Shown here: positions 54,951 to 64,000 of the stretch, in pieces
How positions within the stretch are numbered: the first letter of the stretch is position 1
How the letters are laid out: each line of letters opens with the position of its first letter
Origin: Benincasa hispida
Lineage: Eukaryota; Streptophyta; Magnoliopsida; Cucurbitales; Cucurbitaceae
Length of the DNA stretch: 64,000 nt
Reading direction: 5' to 3'
Assembly: GCF_009727055.1 (NCBI RefSeq)
Contig: NC_052360.1
Span: 71,446,145-71,510,144, forward strand
The notes under the pieces: model-generated
What the model was told of the DNA's origin: nothing
The model's database searches: none
What the model saw: the letters and a program-made list of their open reading frames with translations, nothing else
Translations under genes and position numbers: made by a program

Positions 54951-56675
54951 CCGCTTACGGGGATGCTATTGCGGTAACTCTGAAAAACTTCTTTCAATTA
55001 GCATCCCTATATCTATGTTTCATTGCTTTCTTTACAGCTTTCATTTACTGATTTCTAAATTGCGTTATTTCTTGCTTATTAGAATTAGTCTTTAATGCTT
55101 CATGTGTTTACTTTCAATTTAATTCAATTATGTATTTCCATGTTGTGTTTAATTTCTTTACTTTTATGCATTAGTAGCGATGTTCTTAAAATTTCTATGA
55201 ATGACTGAATAAAACGATGACCACCGCAAAGTCTTATCGACTTGCATGTTTGATGAATTAAAAAGAAAAATAAAGATTGGTATGCATTGCGATGATGTGT
55301 GCATCTTGTGATAACAAGATACACTTTGCGTCCATCTAACCCACATGCATTGCATTGAGGGGTGTGTTGTGCTCGTATGTATTTTTCGCCTATCCTTAGC
55401 AAAAATGCACTACGTTGAGGTAGTGTTACACCAGTAGAAATACCATGCGCCCGTCCTCAAGAAATGCGTTGAGTTGAGGGGTGTGTTGCATTGATACATT
55501 CGTTGTTGCTCGTCCTCTACAAAGATGCATTTGCATTAATGGAAGCATGGTGTTAATTTTTAATCGTGCATCCATTCGAATTAAATACAAAAGATAATTT
55601 CATTCATTATTTTTCTATGTATAGAAGCTAATTCTTTGTTAATTTTTAATACAACTGAGTAACAATTCTTTCCGTATGCATTAGCCTCTTCTTTATCATC
55701 CTTTGTCAATTATTGCGATGTTCTTTATCTTTTCTTTTTCGTTATTCATTGTGTTGCCAGATGAATTATATGCATACACTTAGTAACATTTCCCACACTT
55801 TGTATTTTCTGACTAACACTTAGATAATTTGTAGCAATAGCACTGCTTTACCTTTTATCCTTCAAAATTCTGCTCAAACCTTCTTTTCAACATTTTGACT
55901 AAGTGTTTTGTCTATTATGTCCAAAAAAACGCAATGAGGACCTTGTGCATCTCTAAATTTGGGGGTAGGGAAGGTTTGAGCAGATGCGATCAAGTGAATG
56001 CGGGCATTAGAAAAATATGTTCATTATTAAAGAAAACAAAAATTCATATAGACTCCAATGTCAGCGCAAGGGAAATTCTAAAACAATCCCAACCTGATAA
56101 AAGTTAGTTGTGAAAGGAACCTGCTCGTAGTTGGATGTTCGCATGAAACCCGTAAAAGCAAGCCAAAACGAAGGTGGGTTTCCAAGAACGACGCAATATG
56201 AAAAGTGAAAAAAAAAATTGAGAGAAAAATAAAATAATATAAAAGACAACTCCTCTGACCAGAAAAAGTTAAACTTAGCTGAAAATCAAGAGTTGAAGTT
56301 GAGATTGACACATAACCGTAGTTGGATGTTTGCATGACACCCATGGGAACAAGCCAAAACGAAGGGTGTAACCATGATCAACAGTCTCTAATAAAATAAC
56401 GCAACCCGACCACCGCATTCAAGACGCATCAAGTTGTTTTTGAATGAAGAGGTAAACATTCTTTTTAAGACTAGAAGGGAATTTTGAGTAGAGATTTGTT
56501 GTATAGAAGAATAAAGTAGGGCATGTTTATGAATTATCAAGGATAGAAAGAAATTGCGTTGTTAAGTAATGTTGCCTAGGTGGAGCATTCAGAGCAATCA
56601 ATCGACGAAAATATTTAGGATAGGAACTGAACAATATTGCTTTAGTGAAGATATGCTTGAGAACAAGCATATATC
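54951..56675 (+). repeat. Athila 3' noncoding internal region (plus unit)
   Basis: Includes loosely repeated GTTGAGG.GTGTGTT units at 55340-55500, a second polypurine tract at 55955-55974, and two blocks with GTAGTTGGATGTT.GCATGA (about 56130 and 56320). Collinear with 62561-64000 and, inverted, with 42471-43615. No envelope-like ORF in this unit. Confidence 0.8.
55955..55974 (+). promoter_or_regulatory. Second (upstream) polypurine tract
   Basis: AAATTTGGGGGTAGGGAAGG, 716 bp before the LTR-adjacent tract's end at 56689; same in the other three copies. Confidence 0.6.
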
Positions 56676-56689
56676 TAAATTTAGGGGTG
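56676..56689 (+). promoter_or_regulatory. Athila polypurine tract
   Basis: TAAATTTAGGGGTG directly before LTR start TGATAACTTG. Confidence 0.85.
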
Positions 56690-57239
56690 TGATAACTTGT
56701 AGAAATACTAGTTATTTATAATGTTTTATTTAGATATTGCAGCTAAAAGAAAGAAAAGTTACATCGATAGTATAGAAATTGGCTAAGAAATGCGAGAATT
56801 ATAAAATGTCGTCAATACACCCACTAACACCATTGCGATGGTAGAATAGATGTTTCAATTTCTATTTTGCAAGAAATCAATCAACGCATACGTTAATGGC
56901 TCAAAGATAAAAGAAACAATGCATCTATGTCACATTGCACCCATCATTCAAGAATGAAGAGATGATCAATGCAATGATGGTGCATGTGACAATCGATCAA
57001 GAGCTTAGTGATCAACACAATTTCAACCGCATGCGGTAATAAAAAATAACACCGCATGCGATGATCGATCGAAGATGTAAAGGGCAACGCATTTATGGAG
57101 GATTCAAACTGATGTACAGCATTCAGTTGTGAATTTCTTACGAGTTGATTGAGTAACAGAAGAAATATTCACTCCACCATTTCAGGAACTACCATAACCG
57201 TAAAGTGGGGACCACAAAGTCAAAGAGCCAAGCTTCACC

Positions 57240-57248
57240 TATAAATAG
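57240..57248 (+). promoter_or_regulatory. LTR TATA box
   Basis: TATAAATAG, about 550 bp into the LTR, with the upstream sequence (CATAACCGTAAAGTGGGGACC) missing from the LTR at 38803. Confidence 0.6.
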
Positions 57249-57608
57249 CTTCTGCAAATTCACAAAAAGATATACTTGAAGACTTAGGACGTGTATATAC
57301 TGATCTAAGAGAGAGACTGGTCTGAGCAACTTCAAGAGTAGATCTGGGATAATCAAGAGACAAGGCCGAGAGGTGAGTCTCCGAGCAAGGAATCCTTCCA
57401 ATCCCCGCCATTGAAACTCTGTACGAAGATTATTTCTACCAGAAGAGCAAGCCTGAGAGGGAAGCTCTCCTCTCCATTTCTTCCATACGCCGGCAAGCAA
57501 AACCTCCATCCAGGATTTGTGTCAAGATGTTGACACTTTTCTGTATTTGTTTCTAATCTCTTTTTCATCATCTGTATTCATCTTCTTAATCTTTCATTCA
57601 CGCCAGAC

Positions 57609-57833
57609 ATGGAAGCAACCTTGCGTTCACTACGTTCATCTCTGATTCACCACATACATATGGGAGTGCGATCGATCACTGAAAGGTGTACGTCAAGAGA
57701 AAAGCGGAACCGTACTTATAAATTCGATGCAATTATCTTTCTCTTTCTGTTTATACATAAGACATGCCACCGCATTCCATGTTCTTTGCATAACCTTCAT
57801 AGCCAGCCCGGACCCCAGCATCTTGTATCATGA
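57609..57833 (+). CDS. Conserved small ORF inside Athila LTR (74 aa)
   Basis: MEATLRSLRSSLIHHIHMG, ITERCTSREKRNRTYKF, ending HSQPGPQHLVS like the 83-codon versions, but with a nine-codon in-frame deletion in the hydrophobic part. The ATG lies four bases past the LTR deletion junction. Confidence 0.3.
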   Translation: MEATLRSLRSSLIHHIHMGVRSITERCTSREKRNRTYKFDAIIFLFLFIHKTCHRIPCSLHNLHSQPGPQHLVS

Positions 57834-58243
57834 AGCCTGTATCTTGTATCATCCAGCTTAGGTTTACTGTACTTATTTTATTATCACATTTTACTGTTTT
57901 CTTTTACTTTACCGCAATTTTATATACTTGTAAAAAACACTCTTTAAAGATTGAAAAACCTGGTCGTATATACCACGAACATACCACAACAACCTCAAAC
58001 AGCCCCTGTGTTCGACCTCGGATCACACCGAGAAACTTGCGGTGGAATTACCCTTGGTTCCAACGTGAGGAAACTTGTGACAATGCAAGGCATACTACAA
58101 GAATATTCATAAGCAATGCATATCTAGAAGTAGTATTGCATATTTATCCACGTGCTTAAAGATATAAAATTTCTGATCATTCATATCCATATTTGTATCA
58201 GTGCATGTTTTAAGAAGAAATAAAATTTTGCGTTACAAGTTTA

Positions 58244-58261
58244 TGGCGCCGTTGTCGGGGA
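58244..58261 (+). promoter_or_regulatory. Primer-binding site, tRNA-Asp
   Basis: TGGCGCCGTTGTCGGGGA, one mismatch to the tRNA-Asp complement, six bases after the LTR end CGTTACA. Confidence 0.88.
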
Positions 58262-58357
58262 TTGGTTAATGGTTTATTGTTTAAGTGTGTTTTTGGTATT
58301 TTGCAAGACAAATCTCATTGTATTGGCTATTCAACGTGGAGAGCAGCCTGACGGTTT

Positions 58358-59229
58358 ATGAGTCCTGGTGCTGAACCAGAATTCGAAGCTGACCCTGAGA
58401 TCGAGCGTACTTTTCGCGCAAGGGCACCAAGAACAAAGTCGCAGATCATTTATGAAGATTGGAGAATTGTGAGGTTGAAGGTAAAGAAAAAGATATTGAA
58501 GAAAGATTCCCCGATGAGCTGCTGATGGCAGTGGTCATTAATGTTCCCTGGTATGCGGACATCATGAACTTCATCGTTTTTGGTCAAATACCAGATGACT
58601 ATTCTTACCAGCAGAAGAAAAAGCTAAGACATGATGCCAAATTCTATTTTTGGGATGACCCATTCCTATATTGGCAAGGACCTGTTCATATATTACGTTG
58701 ATGCGTTCCTGAGCACGAAGTCAAGCACATTCTAGAGCTTTGTCATGAGTCCCCGTATGGAGGACATTTTGGGGGGCAGTGGACTGCCGCAAAGGTTTTA
58801 CAATGTGGCTATTTCTGGCCAACATTGTTCAAGGATGCCCACGCCCACGTTGTGCAATGCGGCAGATGTTAGAGAATGGGAAATATGTCAAAAAAAATGA
58901 AATGCCATTGACATCAATCTTAGAAGTGGAATTATTTGATGTTTCGGGAATTGACTTCATGGGCCCGTTTCCACCATCAGAAGGTCATCACTATATCCTG
59001 GTTGTGAGTGATTATGTATCAAAATGGGTTGAGGCTATTGCATGTGCCAAGAATGATGCGGCCACAGTGGCGAAGTTTCTGAAGAAGAACATTTTTGCTC
59101 GATATGGGATGCCATGGGCCTTAATCAGCGATGAGGGCTCTCACTTTATCAACCGCATAATTGCCAACTTGTTCACTAAATTTAACGTCAGCCATCGAGT
59201 TGCGACTACTTATCACCCACAGACTAATG
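58358..59229 (+). pseudogene. Athila gag start fused to integrase
   Basis: From ATG 58358 the gag start runs for about 20 codons (MSPGAEPEFEADPEIERTFR). At AAGGGCAC (58420-58427) it switches to the sequence upstream of integrase (AGAACAAAGTCGCAGATCAT), out of frame. 58459-58701 then gives DIEERFPDELLMAV, FYFWDDPFLYW. 58779-59229 gives [20 protein letters not shown] with an intact first Asp, [34 protein letters not shown] and TTYHPQTN. Cut off at 59229 by an LTR. All of gag's body, protease and RT are deleted. Confidence 0.88.
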
Positions 59230-60184
59230 TGTCACACCCTGCCCCCAGACCACCTTCTCAGCCTGGGAGAGGGATGCAACTGCAGCAGTTATCAATCCTT
59301 GAGCTGACATTTACTGCCTAATGAGTCTTGCAGAATAACTCTGATACCATACTATAACTTATACACAGCGGAATGATTAGTCAAGGAGAATAACTATAAC
59401 GGATTAAGTAGGCCCATCTTTTTATTACGACAGTGATATAACGTTTATACAACTTAAGGACTTAACAACAAAGTTTACAACGACAACCGTAAACACCCTC
59501 CGGAAGTGTAAATGGGGCACGTGGCAGACCTTGACCTTAGCAACACTCTGGAACTCCTCATCTTCCGCTACCTGGGGGGGTGGGGATTAAGAAAACATTT
59601 TGAAGAGTGTAAGCTACTAAGCCTAGTGAGTCGTTCTTTTAAAGATGAAAATCATTTTGAAAATCATCATTTTTGGGAAATCAATCACATGCCAACACTC
59701 GCATTATAACTCATGCACAGTCAAAGATATAATCATGCAACCAATAATCTTTATCCCAAAAGCTACAAATAGCATGCATATCATATCATCAAACAATACA
59801 ATCACCTATGGAAACCTTCCTGTGACCCCAATTCCCACCAATGTGCACATCAACCATTTTATTTATCTCGCTAGTCATGCTTAGGTACTTGACCATATTT
59901 CCTGCCAGTCGTCACCAACTATTATTTCTCGTCGACCGAAGCCGACCAATTTTCCAGCCAAGCACCTTTTGTTAAGCATGCTAACCACATCCCGAGCATA
60001 ATCACAGTTACCATAGTCACACACACAAAATATCATGGCAATCATCCTATCACCAAAAGCATGTATTTTGTATCTACAGATGCATATATTTCAATATCAG
60101 ATTATAAAGCTAAATGAATACTCACAATATGCATTTACTATCAAGGCAACCTAACACTCACGATATATCGAACCTACAACGCTA

Positions 60185-60535
60185 TAACAATTACACTATG
60201 TGTTAATTATCAAAGCTATAATACTCACACTATGTGTTAATTATCAAAGCTATAACACTCACAACATATGTTAACTATCAAAATTATAACACTCACAACA
60301 TATGTTAACTATCAAAACTATAACACTCACACTATGTGTTAACTATCAAAGCTATAACACTCACACTATGTGTTAATTATCAAAGCTATAACACTCACAC
60401 TATGTGTTAATTATCAAAGCTATAACACTCACGATATATCGAAACTATAACGCTATAACACTCACACTATGTGTTAATTATCAAAGCTATAACACTCACA
60501 CTGTGTTAATTATCAAAGCTATAACACTCATCTTA
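60185..60535. repeat. Minisatellite, 34-bp unit, about 10 copies
   Basis: Consensus AACACTCACACTATGTGTTA followed by ATTATCAAAGCTAT. Two variant units have AACATATGTTAACT, and some carry GATATATCG. Edges fade into the LTR. Confidence 0.93.
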
Positions 60536-61374
60536 TTTGCTTAGGAGCCTTTCTAATAGTTCCCTTTTCTACCTCGGGCTCCCTTTTTACCCCTAGAATC
60601 CAGATCCAACTTACAGCTTAGATTACTCATAGTTATAAACCTTATTTTAAGATACTTCCTTCTACAAAACTATTCTAAAATATCTTAAGAAGCTTACCAT
60701 AAAAGCTTAGCTTATAACTCTTCATGGTTTAGCCGGAATCATCCAAACATCAAGACTGGCTCAGCTTACCCGATAGCTCGACCCCTCTGTCTTTTCCTCA
60801 TTCTCCAGCCCAATTCCTTAGCGCTTCTTCTCCGAAAGCCTCACCATGAAAAACTAGACTCTCTTATCTCTCAGACGGATTTGAAATTACATCAAACACT
60901 CAAGTAGATTGGGAGATCTTCTCGTCTCAAGTTGATGCATTCTCCTCCACCCTCACTGTCCAATGCACTCTATTCTCCCCATCTTTTTATGAATTTTATG
61001 ATGTGTGATTTGAAAATGAAATCCCAACGGCTCTATTTATAGGCGTCCAAACCTCCTATGGTGTTGACACCAACTACTTGGCTGCATGGTCAAATGTTTA
61101 ATCCTCCCTTTATCAACGTAAGCTGACTTCACCTTGGTTCAATGTGTTCTTCCCAAATGCATCCAACACAATTTCTTAGGGTTTAAGAATTCCTCTTAAT
61201 CGGACACCTCAATTTTAATTGACATTTGCCCTTACGTCTTCAAGCTTTGTTTGTATTCAATTTAGGGTTTTCAATGCATAATCTATAAGATCGTGGCAAA
61301 ATTCAACACATAAATGCCCGGCCGTTCGATGCACAGGCGGTTTCCTTCGATCGCGTGGGCGTGACGTTCGAATG

Positions 61375-61830
61375 AGGCGTTCAGGCTGCTCTCGCTCTCT
61401 CCCACTTTCTCGCTGGTCTTGCTCTTTCCGCTCTCACTCTCTCCCACTTTCTCGCTCACAATCTCGCTCTCTTCACTCTCGCTCTCTCCAACTTTCTCGC
61501 TCAAACTCTCGCTTTCTNCACTCTCGCTCTCTCCAACTTTCTCGCTCAAACTCTCGCTTTCTCCACTCTCGCTAAAGATCTCGCTCTCTTCAGCCTTCTC
61601 GCTAGCTTGGATCTCAGTAGTGTCGCTCTCTCCCATTCTCTCGCTCAGCCAGTCTCGCTCTCTCCCATTCTCTCGCTCAACCATTCTCGCTTCCTTCCAT
61701 TCTCTCGCTCAACCAGTCTCGCTCTCTCCCATTCTCTCGCTCAAATCTCGCTCTTGCTCAAATCTCGCTCTCGCTCTAATCTCGCTCTCTCCATTCTCTC
61801 CAACTTCCTCCAATCTCGCTAGCTACTGAA
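61375..61830. repeat. TCTCGCT-rich repeat block with one N
   Basis: Dense CTCTCGCTCTCTCC-type repeats. 61475-61519 and 61520-61564 are a 45-bp tandem pair; the N at 61518 corresponds to C in the second copy. Open frames here are repeat artefacts. Confidence 0.9.
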
Positions 61831-62199
61831 AATATGGTTTATCTCCGTGCAACTTCCACACGAATTATCTCAAATAATTTTCTATATTTGCCTTAGTTCT
61901 TCAATCCTTTCCTCACTATTCAGGATTTACGTCTTCAAGGTTTTCTCTTCTTTTTATCCTTTTAGGGTCTTCTCTACTCGTACTCTAGAATCAAATATGG
62001 TTATCGTAACTATAATACCTAACCATTATAGTTTACATTCACTCTTACTAATTGTTGATCCACAGAAGGTGACAATTATTACAGTTATTATGACAATTGT
62101 AAAATTATTAGATTATTTACATAGCATAGGATTTAACTTTCTCCTAATTAACCCCTTAATCACTTATTTAAGTAGGAAAATGGAGATCCGGGTTTCACA

Positions 62200-62560
62200 A
62201 TTACTTCCCCCTTAAAAAATTTCGTTCTTGAAATTTACTCGAACTAACTCCGATTGAAGTTTCATATCAACCACTGTTGTAACCTCCTATACCCTCGTCT
62301 ATTACCACGCTTCCATTGCGCTACTCTAATATCAACTTTCTCAGTTTGTCCAACAATACCTCACCTAGCCATCTCTAAGCTAGATGTTGAACCAAATTAT
62401 TTACAACATAAACATTTCAATCTCAATTACTAAATAAGAATAACTTAATTTCATACTTACCTTCTCGATAGGTTTTCAGGTAGCGTTGTGAGTTCCAGCT
62501 CCGATTGCCTGCTAGGTCATGCCACATCTAACATTCCTCTTAGTCCCACTTTGACTAATT
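62200..62560 (-). other. Polypurine tract and short internal remnant of the Tekay-like element
   Basis: Minus strand AAATTTTTTAAGGGGGAAGT next to the LTR start is a good polypurine tract. The rest (to about 62560) has no readable ORF; TTTTCAGGTAGCG near 62470 recalls the ends of the solo gypsy LTRs, so a piece of another LTR may be joined here. Confidence 0.5.
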
Positions 62561-64000
62561 TTTAGGTTTCTTTTTTCACACTTCCCTCTGTATTTACTGT
62601 TTTTTAGAATTAGCCTTTACTGCTTTTTGTAATTCTCTTCGCTTTAATTTTTCATGTCATGTTTAAATCGTTGAGTTTGTATACATTACTAGCTTTGTTC
62701 TTTAACTCATGTGAATGATTGGATGAAACATTAAACACTGCAACGTCTTTTCGACTTGCGTTTCTGATGAATTAAACAGAAAATTAAAAACTGGTATGTA
62801 ACGCGATGATGGGTGCATAGTGAGTTAACAAGAGACACCTTGCGTCCTTTACAATCAAATGCATTGAGTTGAGGGGTGTGTTACGCTCGTATATGTCCTT
62901 TGCCCATCCTTAGCTAAATGCACTATGTTAAGGTATCCTCTAGAAAGGTGTTTAGTTAAAGGGATTGTTGCGGGGGTGTATGCGTTGTTGCCCGTCCTCA
63001 GCAAAAATGTACTTGCATTAAGAGAAGAACGGTGTTAATTTTTTTATCATGCACATGTCTGAATCGAATTCAAACAATGACATCTCAATTCTTTGATTCT
63101 TGTACAAGCACAAAATTTTGTACTATGTTAATTTGTAATTAATTGTATACTTTGTTAATAGTCAATATAATGAGTACATATTCACTCCATTTTTGCATGT
63201 GTCTTTTTCTTTATCATCCTTTGTCAATACTTGCAATGTTCTCAATCTTTTATTTTTGTGTTCTTCATTGCGTTGCTATGATGTAATATATGTTTATACT
63301 TAGAAACATTTCTCATACTTTGTAAATTCAGACTAACACTTAGTTAATTCTTAGTTTAGCAGTACTTTACCTTTTATCTTTCAAAGTTCTGCTCAAACCT
63401 TCTTTTTGAAATTTTCTTCTAAGTGTTTGTCTAGTCTCTCCAAACAATGCAATGAGGACCTTGCTCATCTTTAAATTTAGGGGTGGGGAAGGTCTGAGCA
63501 GATAAGATTAGAATATGCATTATTTAAGAAAACGCATCCACTTTTCAAAAAAAAAAATAAAAAATCATACAAATCTTCAATGTCAGCGCAAGGGAAACCC
63601 TTAAAATGTTCCCAACCTAATAAGAGTTTAGTTGTAAAAGAAGCATGCTCGTAGTTGGATATTCGTATCACACCCGTAGGAGCAAGCCAAAACGAAGGTG
63701 GGTTTTCAAGAACAACGCAATATGAAATAGAAAAAAAAATACAAGAGACCAGTCCTCTAAAATTCATGAGTTAAAGTTGAAATTGACACACAACCGTAGT
63801 TGGATGTTCACATGACACCCGTGGGGACAGGCCAAAACGAAGAGTGTAACCATGACCAATAGTCTCTAATAAATAACGTAAAGTTTTGACCACCGCATAT
63901 AGATACATCGAGTTGTTTTGACAAAGAAGAGATAAACATTCTATTTTGAAAAATTAGAAAAGCATTTTTTAGCAGAAATTTGTTATATAGAAGAATAAAG
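62561..64000 (+). repeat. Athila 3' noncoding internal region (last unit)
   Basis: Collinear with 55020-56520: TTGAGGGGTGTGTTACGCTC, the second polypurine tract AAATTTAGGGGTGGGGAAGG (63473-63492), and two GTAGTTGGAT blocks (63651 and 63798). The integrase C-terminus is missing before it. The LTR-adjacent tract and the next LTR must lie past the window end. Confidence 0.8.

Larger units (their letters stand above)
56690..58237 (+). repeat. Athila LTR shared by two tandem units
   Basis: TGATAACTTGTAGAAATACT to TTTTGCGTTACA. It is preceded by a polypurine tract and followed by a primer-binding site, so it acts as 3' LTR of one unit and 5' LTR of the next. An internal deletion of about 220 bp at 57605 joins TTCATTCACGCC to AGACATGGAAGC and removes the hairpin. 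Confidence 0.9.
59230..62199 (-). mobile_element. Gypsy (Tekay-like) LTR, 2.97 kb
   Basis: Plus strand TGTCACACCCTGCCCC to GATCCGGGTTTCACA; minus strand TGTGAAACCCGG...GGGTGTGACA. A polypurine tract abuts it at 62200, so it is a 3' LTR. It cuts Athila integrase at TAATG (59225-59229). Contains a 34-bp minisatellite (60185-60535) and TCTCGCT-rich repeats (61375-61830) with one undetermined base at 61518. TATA-like CTATTTATAGG lies near 61035. Confidence 0.8.

Noticed and set aside
60185..60535. Possible CRISPR-like array
   Set aside because: Units are contiguous 34-bp repeats with no unique spacers and lie in a plant LTR.
61283..61829. Ser/Glu-rich minus ORF and Ser/Leu-rich plus ORFs
   Set aside because: Translations of TCTCGCT repeats, one passing through an undetermined base.

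Overview
This is a plant nuclear window made almost entirely of decayed, nested LTR retrotransposons. I find no intact host gene and no tRNA, rRNA or CRISPR. The evidence for a plant is Ty1/copia pol with a Sirevirus-type envelope-like ORF, Athila-type Ty3/gypsy gag-pol primed by tRNA-Asp, and a Tekay/Del-like gypsy element ending in a chromodomain-like stretch. The style of the LTRs and envelope-like ORFs reminds me of cucurbits, but that is family memory and is weak. All coding sequence is broken by stops, frameshifts or deletions, so CDS-like entries are called pseudogenes.

Layout, left half. 1-2042: minus-strand copia remnant (envelope-like ORF and part of an LTR). 2052-3080: plus-strand copia pieces in scrambled order (integrase, leader, gag start) fused to a copia LTR (3065-8055). 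That LTR is split by a solo gypsy LTR (3959-6708, target duplication GTAGG) and carries two sequencing-adapter artefacts (3345-3361 and 3501-3538). 8056-11750: minus-strand copia gag-pol. 11787-13605: unassigned LTR-like block with an 80-bp tandem repeat.

Middle. A minus-strand copia element (13830-34972) has a 3' LTR broken into three pieces by two insertions: a solo gypsy LTR (15316-18000) and a 13.3-kb Athila element (18235-31579, target duplication ATAAG). The Athila element itself holds a Tekay-like element (21380-27009). The copia internal region is cut down to RNase H plus envelope-like sequence (31950-33770).

Right half. 34973-38802: plus-strand copia LTR pieces broken by a gypsy LTR fragment and a 2.3-kb solo LTR (36022-38340). 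38803-64000: an Athila tandem array of the form LTR-internal-LTR-internal-LTR-internal. About 10 kb of it (40551-50520) lies inverted, giving two head-to-head palindromic junctions. A Tekay-like LTR (59230-62199) interrupts the last unit.

The nesting gives a relative age order: copia elements first, then Athila and solo gypsy LTRs, then the Tekay-like insertion. The most notable observations are the Tn5/Nextera junction left in the assembly, the inverted Athila segment, a small LTR-embedded ORF that stays open in six of seven copies, a second conserved polypurine tract in the Athila 3' region, and a conserved LTR hairpin.
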